64,000 nucleotides of DNA. Origin: Epiperipatus broadwayi (taxonomy: Eukaryota; Onychophora; Udeonychophora; Euonychophora; Peripatidae). The DNA is taken from NCBI GenBank assembly GCA_028023455.1, contig JAQFVV010000042.1, positions 7,337,922-7,401,921 on the forward strand, given 5' to 3'. Position numbers and translations under genes: made by a program. Positions 24,999 to 37,557 of this stretch are shown here, one piece after another. The notes under the pieces were generated by a model, which did not search any database, had not been told where the DNA came from, and worked only from the letters and a program-made list of their open reading frames with translations. Every line of letters begins with the position of its first letter. The stretch's first letter is position 1.

Positions 24999-25002
24999 AT
25001 AT
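24999..25002. repeat. 4-bp target-site duplication ATAT, right copy
   Basis: ATAT after the TTTCA terminus, matching 20259-20262. Confidence 0.6.
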
Positions 25003-25693
25003 ATATACACACTCACATTGGAAATTAACAGTTAATGAAGAAATTAAAGCCAATCTTTGGATAAAATATAAAGAAGATGGAAGATTATTGTTAGAAGGAC
25101 ACCTTACAAGATGGAATGTTATCAGCAGAAAAACTGAATTGAATTTTACAAAAAAAAAATTAGAATGAAAAAAAATATATATCCAGTTTTAGATTTCTTT
25201 GTTTTTACATTATTTATGATAATTAAAAATATTGCATCTAACTAATTGATCACCTCCAAAATGTCCTCGGTTGTCACCATGGTTATACTGCGTGCTTACT
25301 AAGTTGCACTATGCAAAAAATTATTTGTAGGAATTTCATGTTATGCAGTTTTTTCATATTTGTGTGTTGATTATTCGATAAGAAAAAATCCTTTGTGATT
25401 AAATGTTTTAAAAAAAAGTGTTAATTTTTTATAATAACTAATGATCAAACAGAAAAAAAGAGAAATATATAAAGTAAAAAACAGAAAAAAAGAGTAAAAA
25501 TATTTTTTTAAAGAAATGAGTTAGCCATGAGTATAGTGAATTTTTTTTTTTTTTTTAGTTTCCAATTATATTGACTTTGCAACTGTTGTTATATCTTTAA
25601 AAAAAAACCCAATGAATAAGATGGGAGAGGGGTTCTTGAGAGGTGAAAGTAATTAATAGCTTAATTACATGGAGGTAACACTATTCAGATCTT

Positions 25694-25775
25694 TAAATAG
25701 CTCAGTTGGTAGACCGTTTGCCTTAAATTCGATATTCTAGAATCTAAAGATGCGAGTTCAACTTCTAAGCGAATA
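25694..25775 (+). repeat. tRNA-like sequence (possible SINE head)
   Basis: TAGCTCAGTTGG is a perfect Pol III A box as found in many tRNAs. About 45 nt later GCGAGTTCAACTTC sits in the B-box position. The intervening part does not fold as an intact tRNA (AT-rich insertion around TTCGATATTCTAGAATC), so this is a tRNA-derived repeat or pseudogene and not a working tRNA gene. Downstream sequence to about 25830 may be its body. No target duplication was identified. Confidence 0.5.
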
Positions 25776-28700
25776 TTGTCACTGTGCATATAGGCCAGCA
25801 ATACCTGAAAAAGAGTGGAGAATAATACTACTCGAAGTGTTGTGTAATTACTAACCTGTATTGTCTATTTGTGTTTAAATTATGTTTTGGCAATGAGTTT
25901 TCAGTAATCCTAGTTTTAGTTTAATGATCTTTAATAAGCATAATATAGTACCATTCTTATGCTGATTATTGCTAGATAATTATAGATTAATGTATTTGTA
26001 TTGAAGTACTTTTTAATAAGTGTGATATTTTTTGTATACTTATTCATTGCATGTTTAATAAGGATTAAAAGAAATAATTGTTTAGTCTGTCATTATAGTT
26101 TAAATTTGATTAATTTAATTTGGAATTTTAATTATCTCTCATTTGATTTAAATTTTGCACCTAATGTGATTATTTCCACAAGTGTTGTCTTTATATATCT
26201 TTGCCAAACTTGCATAAAATGGGATCTATTCATAGCTAGGCAATTACTAATAAATGATATATTTGTATTGGATAAAGATTTATTGATAGGTGTGAAAGTT
26301 CTTTATATATATATATCAATCTACTCAATATCTATATAAGCAAAAGTAAGCAATAGACATGAGGGGATAGTTGCAGATTGTCAAACTTGATTTAGGCTAT
26401 GAGCTTCATCAATGAGGACAACTGGATTGTATTTTTTATTTTACTAGCGCCTTTTTTTTTTTTATCATTCAGTTTAATAGTATGAAAGTTGTAACATTAA
26501 GATTTTGGATCAAAAATAATTTGCCTTGTTTAGTTATACAGATCTGACGTGGAATCAGCAACTTTACACTTATTTTATTTTCTCTCATATATATGCTAAT
26601 TGTAGGTATTTTGTTAAGTTATAATTATTAAAATAACTTAGAACTAGATAAGCAAATTGTCTTAGATTCAAAACCTTGTGGTGGTGAGCCACTATCTAGA
26701 ATTGTATTAAAGATGTAAAGATAGCTTCTAAATACATTGATTAAGTCTACTATTCAGAAACTCTGGAGTAAAATAATTTAGACGGAGCAGATGTTAAATG
26801 TAAACTAGGAGAGTCATGTGATATTTTGTTTTTATATATTTTTAACAATTTATGTAATGAAAATTATTTTGCTGTATCAATACCAATTTGTTGTTTTATT
26901 ATAATAAACGTCTAATTGTTTAAAAGTTCTGATAATTTGATTTTTGTCTCTTAGAAAATTTACCCGAGTGCTCCCACAGTTTTTGGTAATCGGTGGCATA
27001 TTCTTCATGAAGCAAAAAATGCAGTGCACATGGGTCTTGAGTTTTAGGGCCATTTTGTTTCATGTATATACCCCCCTCCCCCCCCCCAAAAAAAAAAAAA
27101 GAGTATTAAAATATATAATTTGTTATAAATGTTTTCAAAGATCTTTTTTGAAATTTTGCATTATAAGAAAGTAAGACAAAATATATATAGTATAACATTT
27201 TAAACTCTTGTGTTATTTTATACTTGATCTGTATTTTATTTCAATATTTTGAAAAAAAAGTAGTTAAGAGAATAAATAACTTTTCTTTTTTTTTTTTAAA
27301 AAAAAAAAAAACAACAAAACTTTTATCTATAAAAAAAAAAAAAAAAGCAAATTATTTTGATTTCAAATCTTGTTTTGTATAAGGTTAAATCAAACTGCTT
27401 GCAGTTATTTTCATTTTCGATGTTAATTAAATGATTTTGAATGAAACTTATCTTCAATAATGTAGAAAACAAAAAGAATTAAATAAAAACTTTTTCTTTG
27501 AACGATTAATTAAAAAATAAATTTTAATGAGAGAAATAAATGAAAATTTAAATATATTTCTAAAGCTATTTATAGACAGAAAATACAAAAATAATTTCAG
27601 ACTTCGTGAAATTGATTTTTTTTTTTTTTGAAACATGTGTTATTACGTAGCGAATGTGATTTTCAATAAAACACGGTATTTTATAATCCTAACTTATTGA
27701 TAGTTCATTTTCTCATCCATATTTTATCTAGACAGGAGTGTACTTGATGAAATAAAAGTATAAATACTACAAAACTGTTTTGTTTTGGTTTGTTTTTTTT
27801 TTGAGAAAATGGTAATATTAAATAATTTAGAAAAAGAAAAAAGAAATTATTTTTAAAAATCAAACAGAAGAAATTGAAATTGGGATGAAGAAAGATAAAG
27901 ATGTTTGGTTAATTGAAATATTTCAAGAATATAAGAAGATAAGTGCATATACAAGCACTTAGAATGTTCCTACTATTTACTAATAGGATATCTTGCCTTC
28001 CATGGCTGTTAGATTTAAGTTTGAATCGAACAGGATAAAATTTTAATTTTTTTTTCTAAGTTATATTCAAGCTTAGATCTTTTTTTAACACAGTAGCCTA
28101 CAGCTATCCAGATAACTACCCAATATTGAACTGTAAGTGCATATCTAGCTATTTTTAGCTGGAAGCAAGGATGAAAAACAATTCAAGTCCTCACCACCTG
28201 GCAATTGACAATTCTGGTGAATAATGCTGTCTTCACTGCTCTTCTATAGTAAATGGTGGCTGTTGATGAGGTCTTTGCTTTATAGTAGGCTATTTAAAGA
28301 CTTTTATTTTTTTCTTTATGCCAGCATATAACATTAAGTTGTATGGTCATATTAGGAGCATGAAAAAAAAAAATTATCAGAGATAATGATTGATTAGGAA
28401 ACAAAGAAGAAAAGAAGACACGATGAGCAGTATGGAAAGGAATGTGTTATCAGAAGTAGATATTAGAGATATGGAAGAGTAAAATATGGGAGGTGTTTTG
28501 ATTAAGGTTATCTTCAAGCAGTTGGGAATCTTAAAGAAGGCAAAAATTTAGAAACAACTTTCATGCAACTTAACTTTTTGTCATATTACATACTATTTTT
28601 CAGTTATTAAGATTGAAGAAATGAATGAATTTTATGCAACTCTTTATTGTATCCACTCCCTGTCTGTTTTGTGAAGGGCTTTATGGCATAGTGAATAGCA

Positions 28701-31700
28701 TATCAGCTTCTATACCCATGAACATCAATTCAAGGTAAGATGAAATTTGGGGAAGTATTTTTCTTGCTTTCTTATAAAATCTATCTAAATATTGGTCAAT
28801 AAATGTACATTTCACTTTTTTTAGCTAGAAAGAGGGGGGGGGGGGATCTCGATGTTCAAGCAGTTGATCAGTTTAATAAATATTCTTTTGTGTGTTTGGG
28901 ATAATTTTGAAGAAGCTCTTGTCTGCAAGACCTATGTGATGTCTTTTAACTTTTGTCATATCGTAAGATGTGTATTTAAAAAAAAGTGGGAAATTATGAA
29001 GAAGAAAAGAATTAGATTGCAACTTTCCTGGTTAGTGACAGATGTTTATATGAGGATTCACCACGATCATCATCAATTTGTATCCACTATTTTAATTTAC
29101 AAATGATTATTTACTATTATGATTTTTTTCAAAATTTCTGAAACTTGTTTCTTAAAAAACAACTGCCATAAAAATGGTGGGTATTTAAAAAGATTGGTGA
29201 AGTCATAGAATAGTGATTTTATTAAAACTATATCATCTGAAATTGAAATGACAACATTCATCTAAATATACATAACATAGTACTGCATTTATTCATTGTA
29301 CAATATATAATATGTTAATTATAAATTTTATTAACATACAATTAATATACTTTATCTCATTTTTATTCAGTCTTTGTGAGGTAATCTGTGCTTTCATTAA
29401 TGACATATGCAATGGATAATATAATCTTTATGGACAACAAAAAAGCCAATTTGATTAAGTACAGTAAATAATCTAAGATATAGTTTGATCATGTAAACTA
29501 ACAAAGCATATTAATATTAAATTTTTAAATGTACTTACTAGCTAAAATATAGTCATTCAGTTAATTTTATGAATTAAAATTCTTATGAATGTTATTTTTT
29601 CTGTGAATGTTATTTTTTCTGTGTAAAATATGATTTCCATAACCAAGTTGTTTTTTTTTTGGGGGGGGGGGGGTGATTCTTTGCATTATGCAGCTAATGA
29701 TCAATTTTATATATGATCTAAAGCTTATTAAACCTAAGTTTAAAATATCTATTTGCTCAATTTTGAAACAGTAATCTTATATGTTTCTGACATATTGGTA
29801 AAAAAAAAAAAATACTAATCATTTACATTATTAAAACTACAGCAATCAACATTGCATTACATATCTTTATCTAATTTTTATTTATTGTAATTTTGATTGC
29901 ATTTATATAAGATAAATAAATTTGAGAACTGTCTTTTTTTAAAAAAAAAAAAAAATTAAAAAGCACTGCAAAAAAAAAAAATTTATTAGTTAGATATTAT
30001 AAAAATAAAAAGTTTTGGTAATAGGCATAAAGTGCACCAAGTATAAATTTGAAAGTGTACGTTGTGTTTAATTGATCTTTTAAAAGATTTTTTAAATTGT
30101 GATTTTTTTTTTATGACATGCTTTATTTTATTTTAATGAATTGTGATTCAGGAAATATTTTCTAGCTATATAAGATGCAAAATACCTAGCCATCAATGAA
30201 AAAAAATTTCTACAAAAAAAATATTAGAGATATTGAAATAATTTTATACAATAAAATAATTTACCCACAGATTACTACTTTTTTTTAATGTTAATATGCT
30301 TTATAAAATGTTTATTCATTAATACTTTTTAAATTGGGTTTTTATATATTTGAATTTAATGAAACAAATTAAGTATTTTTTCTATAGGAACTCATTATAA
30401 TTACTTATGAGGCATTTTGTGAACCAAATGAACTCACTATCCAGAGTAAAGGTATACTTGAATTTGCAGAAGATATTAAATTATTTATTTTGAATTCCAT
30501 TTTTTTTAAAAAAAATTACAACATTCAACTAAACATTGGATCTTAATCATGCATTAGATATATTGTTTCACAGATCAGTTATTAATAATTTTAGTATTTT
30601 AACACAATGTAAAAATATGTTGACTAATAAAATAATAGAGATAAAATTTTTTTTTATATTAAATGCTTTTATTGATTGTGCACTAAAAAAACAACAAATT
30701 ATTGTTTCTTCAATCCCAATTGCAATTTTTAGATTTAAATTGAAATATATGTGGGGCCCAAAAATTAATTAAATCAATTTTTTATTATAAAAAATGGGGT
30801 TGACTTAAGTAATTTCTGGATGACCCCCTCCCCTTCCCCCATATTTTTATTTCAAGTTAAATCTTAAAACCACGGTGTGGTGTGATGAAACAATTTTTTT
30901 ATTCTTTTTAATACATGATCAATAAAAGCATTCAATATAACAAAAATGTTTATCTCTATTATTTTTAAGTTTTTACTATTGCCACAGTAAATAAAATGTA
31001 AAACTATATCATACTTTAAATTGACTGGACACTAACAATTGATTTATATCAGATATTTCTGTTGCAAGTTAAAATGTATACCACTTATGAATATATCATA
31101 TTTAAATGTGTACGTAATGTGTATATATAAGTGATCAAAAATATGAAATATTTTTTTAAGTGAAAAATGTTTAACATTTTTACTTTGATTGGAAATTTTT
31201 TAATTTTTATAAAAAAAGCTTACCAAAACCATATCATTTAATATATATAATTTTACTTTAAATTAGTTTCATACATATATTGTATATATATATCACTAGA
31301 TATTTCTGTAAATTGTTGACAAAACTGTATTATATTTAATATATTTTTATATTATTAAATTGAAAGAAAAAAATCTTTATAGCATCCTCTTGTGAGTTAA
31401 CAAATAAACAAACAAACAGATTTTTCAATTTCAATAAAAGCATTTAAAAAGAAACACACAAAAATATTGGCACATAAGAACTTAAATAAAATGAGATTGG
31501 TATTTCATTTGAAGTTAAATAAATGGAAATGTTTTATTTTGAAGTACAAGAAATTACTAGAGTTTAAATAATTAAAATAAGTGAATTAGTTTGTTACATT
31601 TTAAAGCAGAGGTTAAAAAAGTTTTAATTTTGAGCAATTAACTCATTGATGACATGCTGGCTTACTAAGCTGAAGATCTTAGTTTGATTTTAAATAATGG

Positions 31701-33203
31701 ACAAATAATATTTTCAAAAATATGGATTTGTCAATTTCTTTTACAATTGTTATTTGCTATTTAAAAGTGCTTATATTTTTCAGTGAAGAAGAGCCCAAAA
31801 ATTGTTGTGTTTTTTTTTTTTTTTTTACATGTAAAAAGAAACGGTCTTTTAACTATGTCTGATGAGTAAGAAAGCATTTTAATTTTTTAAAATTTTAACA
31901 ATCGTTAGGCTAATCTGCATAATGTAAAGTTTTTGGTTAACTTTTATTAAAAATTATCTTAGACATTATGAGGTATAAGAATGTTTTATATAATATATAA
32001 AGTAAGAATATTGTCTATATTGTTTTGACTTTCTCCACACGTATTAGGCTTGAATTATACAGCATTATTTCAAAAAAGTTCTCTCTGTTAATGTGGAATT
32101 TTATTTTTTACTTGTACTTCTTACTAGGATTGCTTAATAATACTAAAAACTCTTTAATTCACTTTGCTATATTTAGGCCAATAGTCAGGTGACTTGTTTT
32201 ATAATTGTTTCTTAAATTTTTTATGACTATTAGTGCAACTTAAATTATCATCTGCATTTATATTGCAGCTACCAGAACATCTTTTAAGAAAAATCATGTT
32301 TTTAATTACACTATTTCTATTGTTATATACTATTAATTTGAGAAATCAATTCATGAAGGTCATCACATTCTGATGATTTTTTTTTAAGAATCATCAATAA
32401 TGCAGTATTATGCTGGTCACTTTTAGTTATTTTATTACTGACCATCTTTTTTTTTTTGTATTATCAACCTTATCATACATTATATAATTTTAATGCATTA
32501 TATTGTCTCATAATATCTACAATTTTTTAAGTATTCACAATTATTATTTTTTAATTATTACATGACATCAGCTTTCACAATGCTTTGCCGGGGCAAACTC
32601 TTACTACTACTTTAGTTCTGTCATCATTTGTAAGTTTGAATAATTAACAGATGCTAGATTAAATTTAAAACACATGTATCATACATATTGTGTCAGATAA
32701 AATATCAATATAGATGAGAAGGAAAAAAATAGAAATCATATTTCTTTAGTAAAGCAGAAGACCATGTGATAACCATTAATATATGGATAGATACAGCATC
32801 CATATAATTGAATATAAGAAAAACAAATAACAGTTATGAAAAAAAAAATAAAAAGAGAATATTACTAAATCATCATGAAAAGTAACCAAAGATGATGAAG
32901 AATCATTAATTAAATTAAATTGTCAGACCAAAAGAAAACGAATAAAAAAAAAGGTTAACAAAGATGAGAATTGTGATGATCATTTTTGTCTTATTTTAGT
33001 CAAGTAGTTTATATGACTTTATAAGTAGACTATAGTCAAATTGAGAACAGATTCTTGGTTTGTAAAAATCACAAATAAGCAGATCATGTTCCAATTTCTA
33101 AAAAAAAAAAAGTCATATATATATATAGTAGTGATCACTAAAATGATAGTTTTAATTTAAAAGAAAGAAAAATTATGATATAATTATTAAATTATTGTCA
33201 AGT
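25776..33203. other. Intron stretch without recognised gene
   Basis: AT-rich sequence with homopolymer tracts (27071-27088 C-rich then A-run, 28834-28845 G-run, 29651-29673 T-run joined to G-run), an 18-bp tandem duplication near 29587-29622, and a weak tRNA-like repeat at 28682-28740. Open frames at 26001-26339 and 30536-30772 are hydrophobic or AT-driven and lack family signatures. An exon-like segment at 30389-30452 is discussed as a finding. Confidence 0.5.
28682..28740 (+). repeat. Possible decayed tRNA-derived repeat
   Basis: TATGGCATAGTGAATAGCA resembles an A box and CATCAATTCAAGG a decayed B box. The head resembles the minus-strand sequence at 16793-16850. Low certainty. Confidence 0.35.
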
Positions 33204-33280
33204 GTTGTTAGCTGAGAGGTCATCGCAGCTGCCTTGCAAGCAAATAGTTAGTTGCAGACGGTTGTGGGTTTGCCTTGTCA
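33204..33280 (+). mobile_element. tRNA-derived mini-SINE, diverged sibling copy
   Basis: GTTGTTAGCTGAGAGGTCAT, then GCCTTGCAAGCAAATAG, then TTGCAGACGGTTGTGGGTTT follow the insertion at 19004-19115 (reverse complement) step by step with few changes. The two together define a small dispersed family. The 3' end is altered (GGTTTGCCTTG where the other has GGTTCGCGTCC), so its B box is damaged. No target duplication was recognised here. Confidence 0.6.
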
Positions 33281-35246
33281 AAATATCGTATTAATATTTG
33301 ATAATAACCTTTTATTGATGTCTAAATAAATAAAAAATGTTTATTTTAAATGTTAAAAAAAAAAAGATAAAATGCAACTTTGTCGAGGAAAAAAAGATTT
33401 AATATTTGATATTGAAAAATCGGAATTGTATTATTATTAATTAAAGAAAGTCTTTTTAAATTAATTCAAAAAAGGGCATATATGTAAGCAGCTTGAGAAG
33501 TTAAGTAACAAACAAAAGCGGTTTATAAAAGAAGGGGGATCATTTGATTAATTAAGATCCTTCATGTTAATTATTAAACATGGAGAAAGACATTTTTGTT
33601 TTGGGATTCGATTATGCCACTAAAGAAAGTGACAAAAGGCAGAGTTAAATTGCCAAATCTGTACTGAATTTTTAACTGAAGTCAGTGGAGATCAACATTA
33701 GAAACAGCAAACTTGGCAAAGAATTGCTGTGTTGCAGTGGATAACAATGATAAATTTATACTTTTAATGAATCTAAAACTGATCTCTAATAATAAAATAA
33801 TAATTTATATTAAAATCAGTTCAATTTTATCCTAGGGTTTTCACATCTTAAAAAAAAAAATGGTTTTTTTTGTTTAACATATATTATTCTTCTCAACTTA
33901 ATTCACCATACGTTATTAATAATATCTATAACTCAACTAATCATTACTAATATTTTTATAATTCTTTACCTTATCTTATTTTCAACCATTTACATTAATG
34001 CATGTCTGATTGTTGGGAATCTTTTATGCCATCTTTCTGTACTAACCCCCCCCCCCCCAGAAGTTAGATTGGCCATATTTGTTTATTGATGACTACTGAT
34101 TATGTTGATTAAATATTATTTTATAAATGTAAAGATTGTCATATGGTAGAAAAAGAATATACATAAAATAATTTTGAGTAAAATAAAATCCCGACAGTAA
34201 CTGATTTTAACTTGTCATTTGAATTTCTCTTTTTGTAATGTTCATTCTAAGATTTCATTTTTATTAATGTGAGAATTTTCTTATTAATGAAACTTAATGA
34301 CAATATATTTAAAAAATGACTAGTGTTAAATTTCATATTAAATGAACAAGATGATTAATGATTATTTGCATTTGATGTATTTTTGTAGAATAATAATGAT
34401 GTTATTGTTTATCAAAAATATTGCCAATCATATATTTCCATTGAATTTTATGTTGGTGCTTTCTTTTGATAATCTGTGAGAAAATAAGATTATATGTCCC
34501 TATTCTAGTTTCTAAGACCTTTAAAAATATTTGTTTGGCTTTATTCTGTTATGAACCTGAACCTTGCTAATATGATTCATTAGTATTTTTAGTCCATTCA
34601 CTTTTCCTAGTAAATAATTAATCTCTGAAATGTATTCCTTATTAGAAGCTTATCTACTGCTGGTATAGTGCTTATAGTTATTACAATGCAGATATTTGCT
34701 CTGTCTAAAACATCCAAAAAAACTCTTTATTTCATTTTTTTTTTTTTTTTTTACAGATAGAAATGTTTTTCATTAACAAGTTACTTTAATGACTGAGCAA
34801 ATACCTCATTCTATGTGAATGAGTTAGAATCATAATACAATTTTTAGATTTTATAATCTCGATATCTAAGAAAATCTCTAGTTTCTGATCTAATGTATGA
34901 GTTGATAAGAGCATACATAACACAATAAAAGAATCATAGATAATGATGTAACCAATAAAGATTTTCCAGTATAAATTTCTTATGGAAAATAAAATTTTAA
35001 CTATTTTTAATTTTAATATTTAAAATATGTGATTTATTTATAAAATAATGTATTATTAGTTTGTTTTTCACAATATTCTGTAATACATGTACTATTAGTC
35101 TATAAATAAAATTATTTTCTAATACTGTGTATAATATAGTAAAATATAGTATATCTTATAGAATTTACTAAAACATCTATATTTGTTTCAGAAAAAGTTT
35201 TTATTAAAGTTGTAACATTAAAATATTTGCTTTTTTTTTTTTTTAG
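33281..35246. other. End of intron 1, no recognised gene
   Basis: AT-rich sequence with a C-run at 34046-34058, leading into the T-rich acceptor tract of the next TBC1D16 exon. Nothing else recognised. Confidence 0.5.
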
Positions 35247-35826
35247 ATTTTAGGATCCACATTAATTTTAACTTGGATTCCAAATGCTACTCTGAAAAAA
35301 AACCCCAAAAGCATCGACATGCAAACACCATCAAGTTCTCCTTGTCGAAGTAGAGCAAGTCCAAGACGTTCTCCTAGACATTCATTTTCTCAGAATGTTT
35401 CTCCTCGTTTGTCTTTCAGCAGTGAAGGTTTTTTGGAAAAGCATGATAGTATCCAAGAAGTGACCAACAGTTTAAGTTATTCCAACATCACCAGTAACTG
35501 CAATCATAAAAAAAGTAACCAAAGCATTAGCCCAACCACATCGGATCTTGAAAATAAAGATGATGCTCAGAGTTTAGATAGTTGGACAGCCAATCAGAAT
35601 GAAGTAGCTCAGCAAAATGTAGTTAATAGAAAAGAGTCCAGAGGAAATGCTAGTGTACAGTCTCATGCTGATTCTGGCATAGGTCCAGATGATAGCATTC
35701 ACGACTCCATGAAAATGAGTATTAATAGTGATATGTCAGGAAAAATGGCTGCTGATTACCAAAGTATGTCATCTGATAGCGAAAGTCCCACAACAGAGTC
35801 TCAACTTCAGTCAATAGCGCATAGAG
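35247..35826 (+). CDS. TBC1D16: TBC1D16 coding exon 2 (residues 66-258 plus one base)
   Basis: The exon starts after TTTTAG and encodes ILGSTLILTWIPNATLKKNP, which continues the conserved TBC1D16 head directly from the DE that ends the first coding exon. After about residue 90 the sequence becomes low in complexity and Ser-rich. A basic stretch with RSRASPRRSPRHS (about residues 97-110) is followed by Ser/Asn/Asp-rich segments and DSGIGPDDSIHDS. Such linkers are usually disordered and phosphorylated; that is inference. The exon ends before donor GTAACT at 35827, one base into a codon (phase 1). No catalytic motif is present. The reading frame agrees with both neighbours, and only the first 25 or so residues carry recognisable homology. 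Confidence 0.9.
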
Positions 35827-37557
35827 GTAACTATGTGTGTGTATATATATAAAAGCTTTATTTAAATAAAGTTTTGTTTTTAAAATGCAAATATTTTTAC
35901 ATAAAATTTATAAAGTTTATTTGAAAAATTTATTTTCTTTTTGTATTTTTATAAGAACAAATACATATATAGAGAATACATTTTATGTGGATGTGTGTGG
36001 AAATACATACACATAATATTTTAAGAGCCAATTAAATTTTCTGGTATTGTTTATGTTAAATTTAATTAAACATCTCACTTGTGTCAGCTTTTGAATGCTG
36101 ATGCAGACTAAAATATAACCATTTCCAATTGCAGCCTGAGTTAATTAATAGGATAGATAGCTTTGGTAATTAAACATAGTATAAGTGAATTGTTTAATTA
36201 AATTTATTATAGACATGTCTACATTTTATTGGCTTCTAAAATATTACATATTAATTGCCACTTATATATAAATATTTGGGAATTCTAGGGGGGAAATATC
36301 AGTATGCATTATTTTAAATATATTTATGCAAAAAAAAATATTTTAAACTACAACTGTATTAAAATTTGACTGTACTCTAAATGTTGCATTTGTTACAAAA
36401 TAAAAATTTGATCCATTATTGAAGGTAAGAGAAAAAAAACTAATATGAGCAAGGATGCCATTTTTAATAACACTTTTGATACAATATATATTACTACAAT
36501 AACAAAAAAGGTTAACTTTTCAGTTAAACTTTTGTAAAACTTTACTATTCATTCCCTTGATGGAGATTCAAATCCAGATGAAATTAGAAAATTTGTTGAG
36601 ATTTCAGTAAGTATGGAATTTTTTTCTGACCAGTCTAGTTAACAGTCCAATTGATCAGGAAAGTGATAATCTGTCCATTTTTAATTAAAAAGTAAAATAA
36701 AGAAAAGAAAAATTTACCACCCAACATTTGATTAATATTGCTAGTAGTGTCTTTGCTCTAATTGTTTCTCTGTGGAAGAATACCGGAGAGGCCTTTTATT
36801 TACAATGACCTTTTTAAAAGCTGTTTTGTGTAGGAATGTAGCTGTTTGATTTAATAGATACTTTCAATAGTAATTTACTTAATACTTTGTATTATCTATA
36901 AATTATCTTTAAAAAATAATTGGAAGAAAACATTTCAATAATATAACTAAATTGGTCACATATTTAAAATTGAAGTTGTAACTCATAAAATTCTGTACAA
37001 ATTTTTAAGATTTAGAGCTTTTTTTTTTTTTTCAAATCAGTAACTTCTTTTTATGTATACCTAAAATACTAGAAGTAGCTCAAATGTACAGCAGAAAAAA
37101 AAATGTTTTTATATTTTGTAAATAAAAAATTACAATGTAAATAAAATGTCCTGTTAGTTTTTAAATTGTATATGCTCACTTAATAAAATGAAATAATAAA
37201 GATTTCATAAAATAAACTACATTTTGTTATATATATATGCTGGATTTCATTACATAATGGTTGGAGCACATTGAGATTCAGATTTGAAGTGGGTGAATTT
37301 GGACATTTTTCATGTTCCAACAGGCTTAAAAATAGATGGACAAACAAATTCAGGTGGCCATAAAATTATAGATCAGTAAAACATATTTAATGATGTTAGC
37401 TGTTTATACTTCTTCTATACAGAATGTAATAATTGTGATAAGTGCACTTATACACAACTATAGAGAAGCTTGTTATTTTTATAAATTAATTACAGCTTAG
37501 TGCTTTCAAGAACTTATGTTCTTATATTCATGCAAGATAAACTATATTCATAATGGA

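Larger units (their letters stand above)
294..35246 (+). other. TBC1D16 intron 1 (about 35 kb, phase 0)
   Basis: The donor is GAG|GTAAGC at 294 and the acceptor is a run of T ending in TTTTAG at 35246. The intron interrupts the conserved sequence between DE and ILGSTLILTWIP, so the flanking exons are adjacent in the protein and no conserved residue is missing. It houses most repeats of the window, listed separately. Apart from those it is AT-rich sequence with homopolymer runs and short microsatellites. I found no convincing second gene inside it. Confidence 0.85.

Noticed and set aside
24115-25168. Open frames near the right end of the second 2.5-kb element and just beyond it
   Set aside because: The minus frames lie in element sequence that is not open in copy 1. 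The plus frame at 24983-25168 starts inside the element terminus and has no recognised domain.
26001-26339. 112-codon hydrophobic open frame in intron 1
   Set aside because: It is made of A/T-rich codons and starts from a TTG-type codon. It shows no family motif and no splice or promoter context, and such frames are expected by chance in AT-rich DNA.
35319-35319. Internal ATG as start of a separate gene in coding exon 2
   Set aside because: The frame is open upstream to the acceptor at 35246 and encodes ILGSTLILTWIP, which continues the conserved TBC1D16 head, so the ATG is internal.
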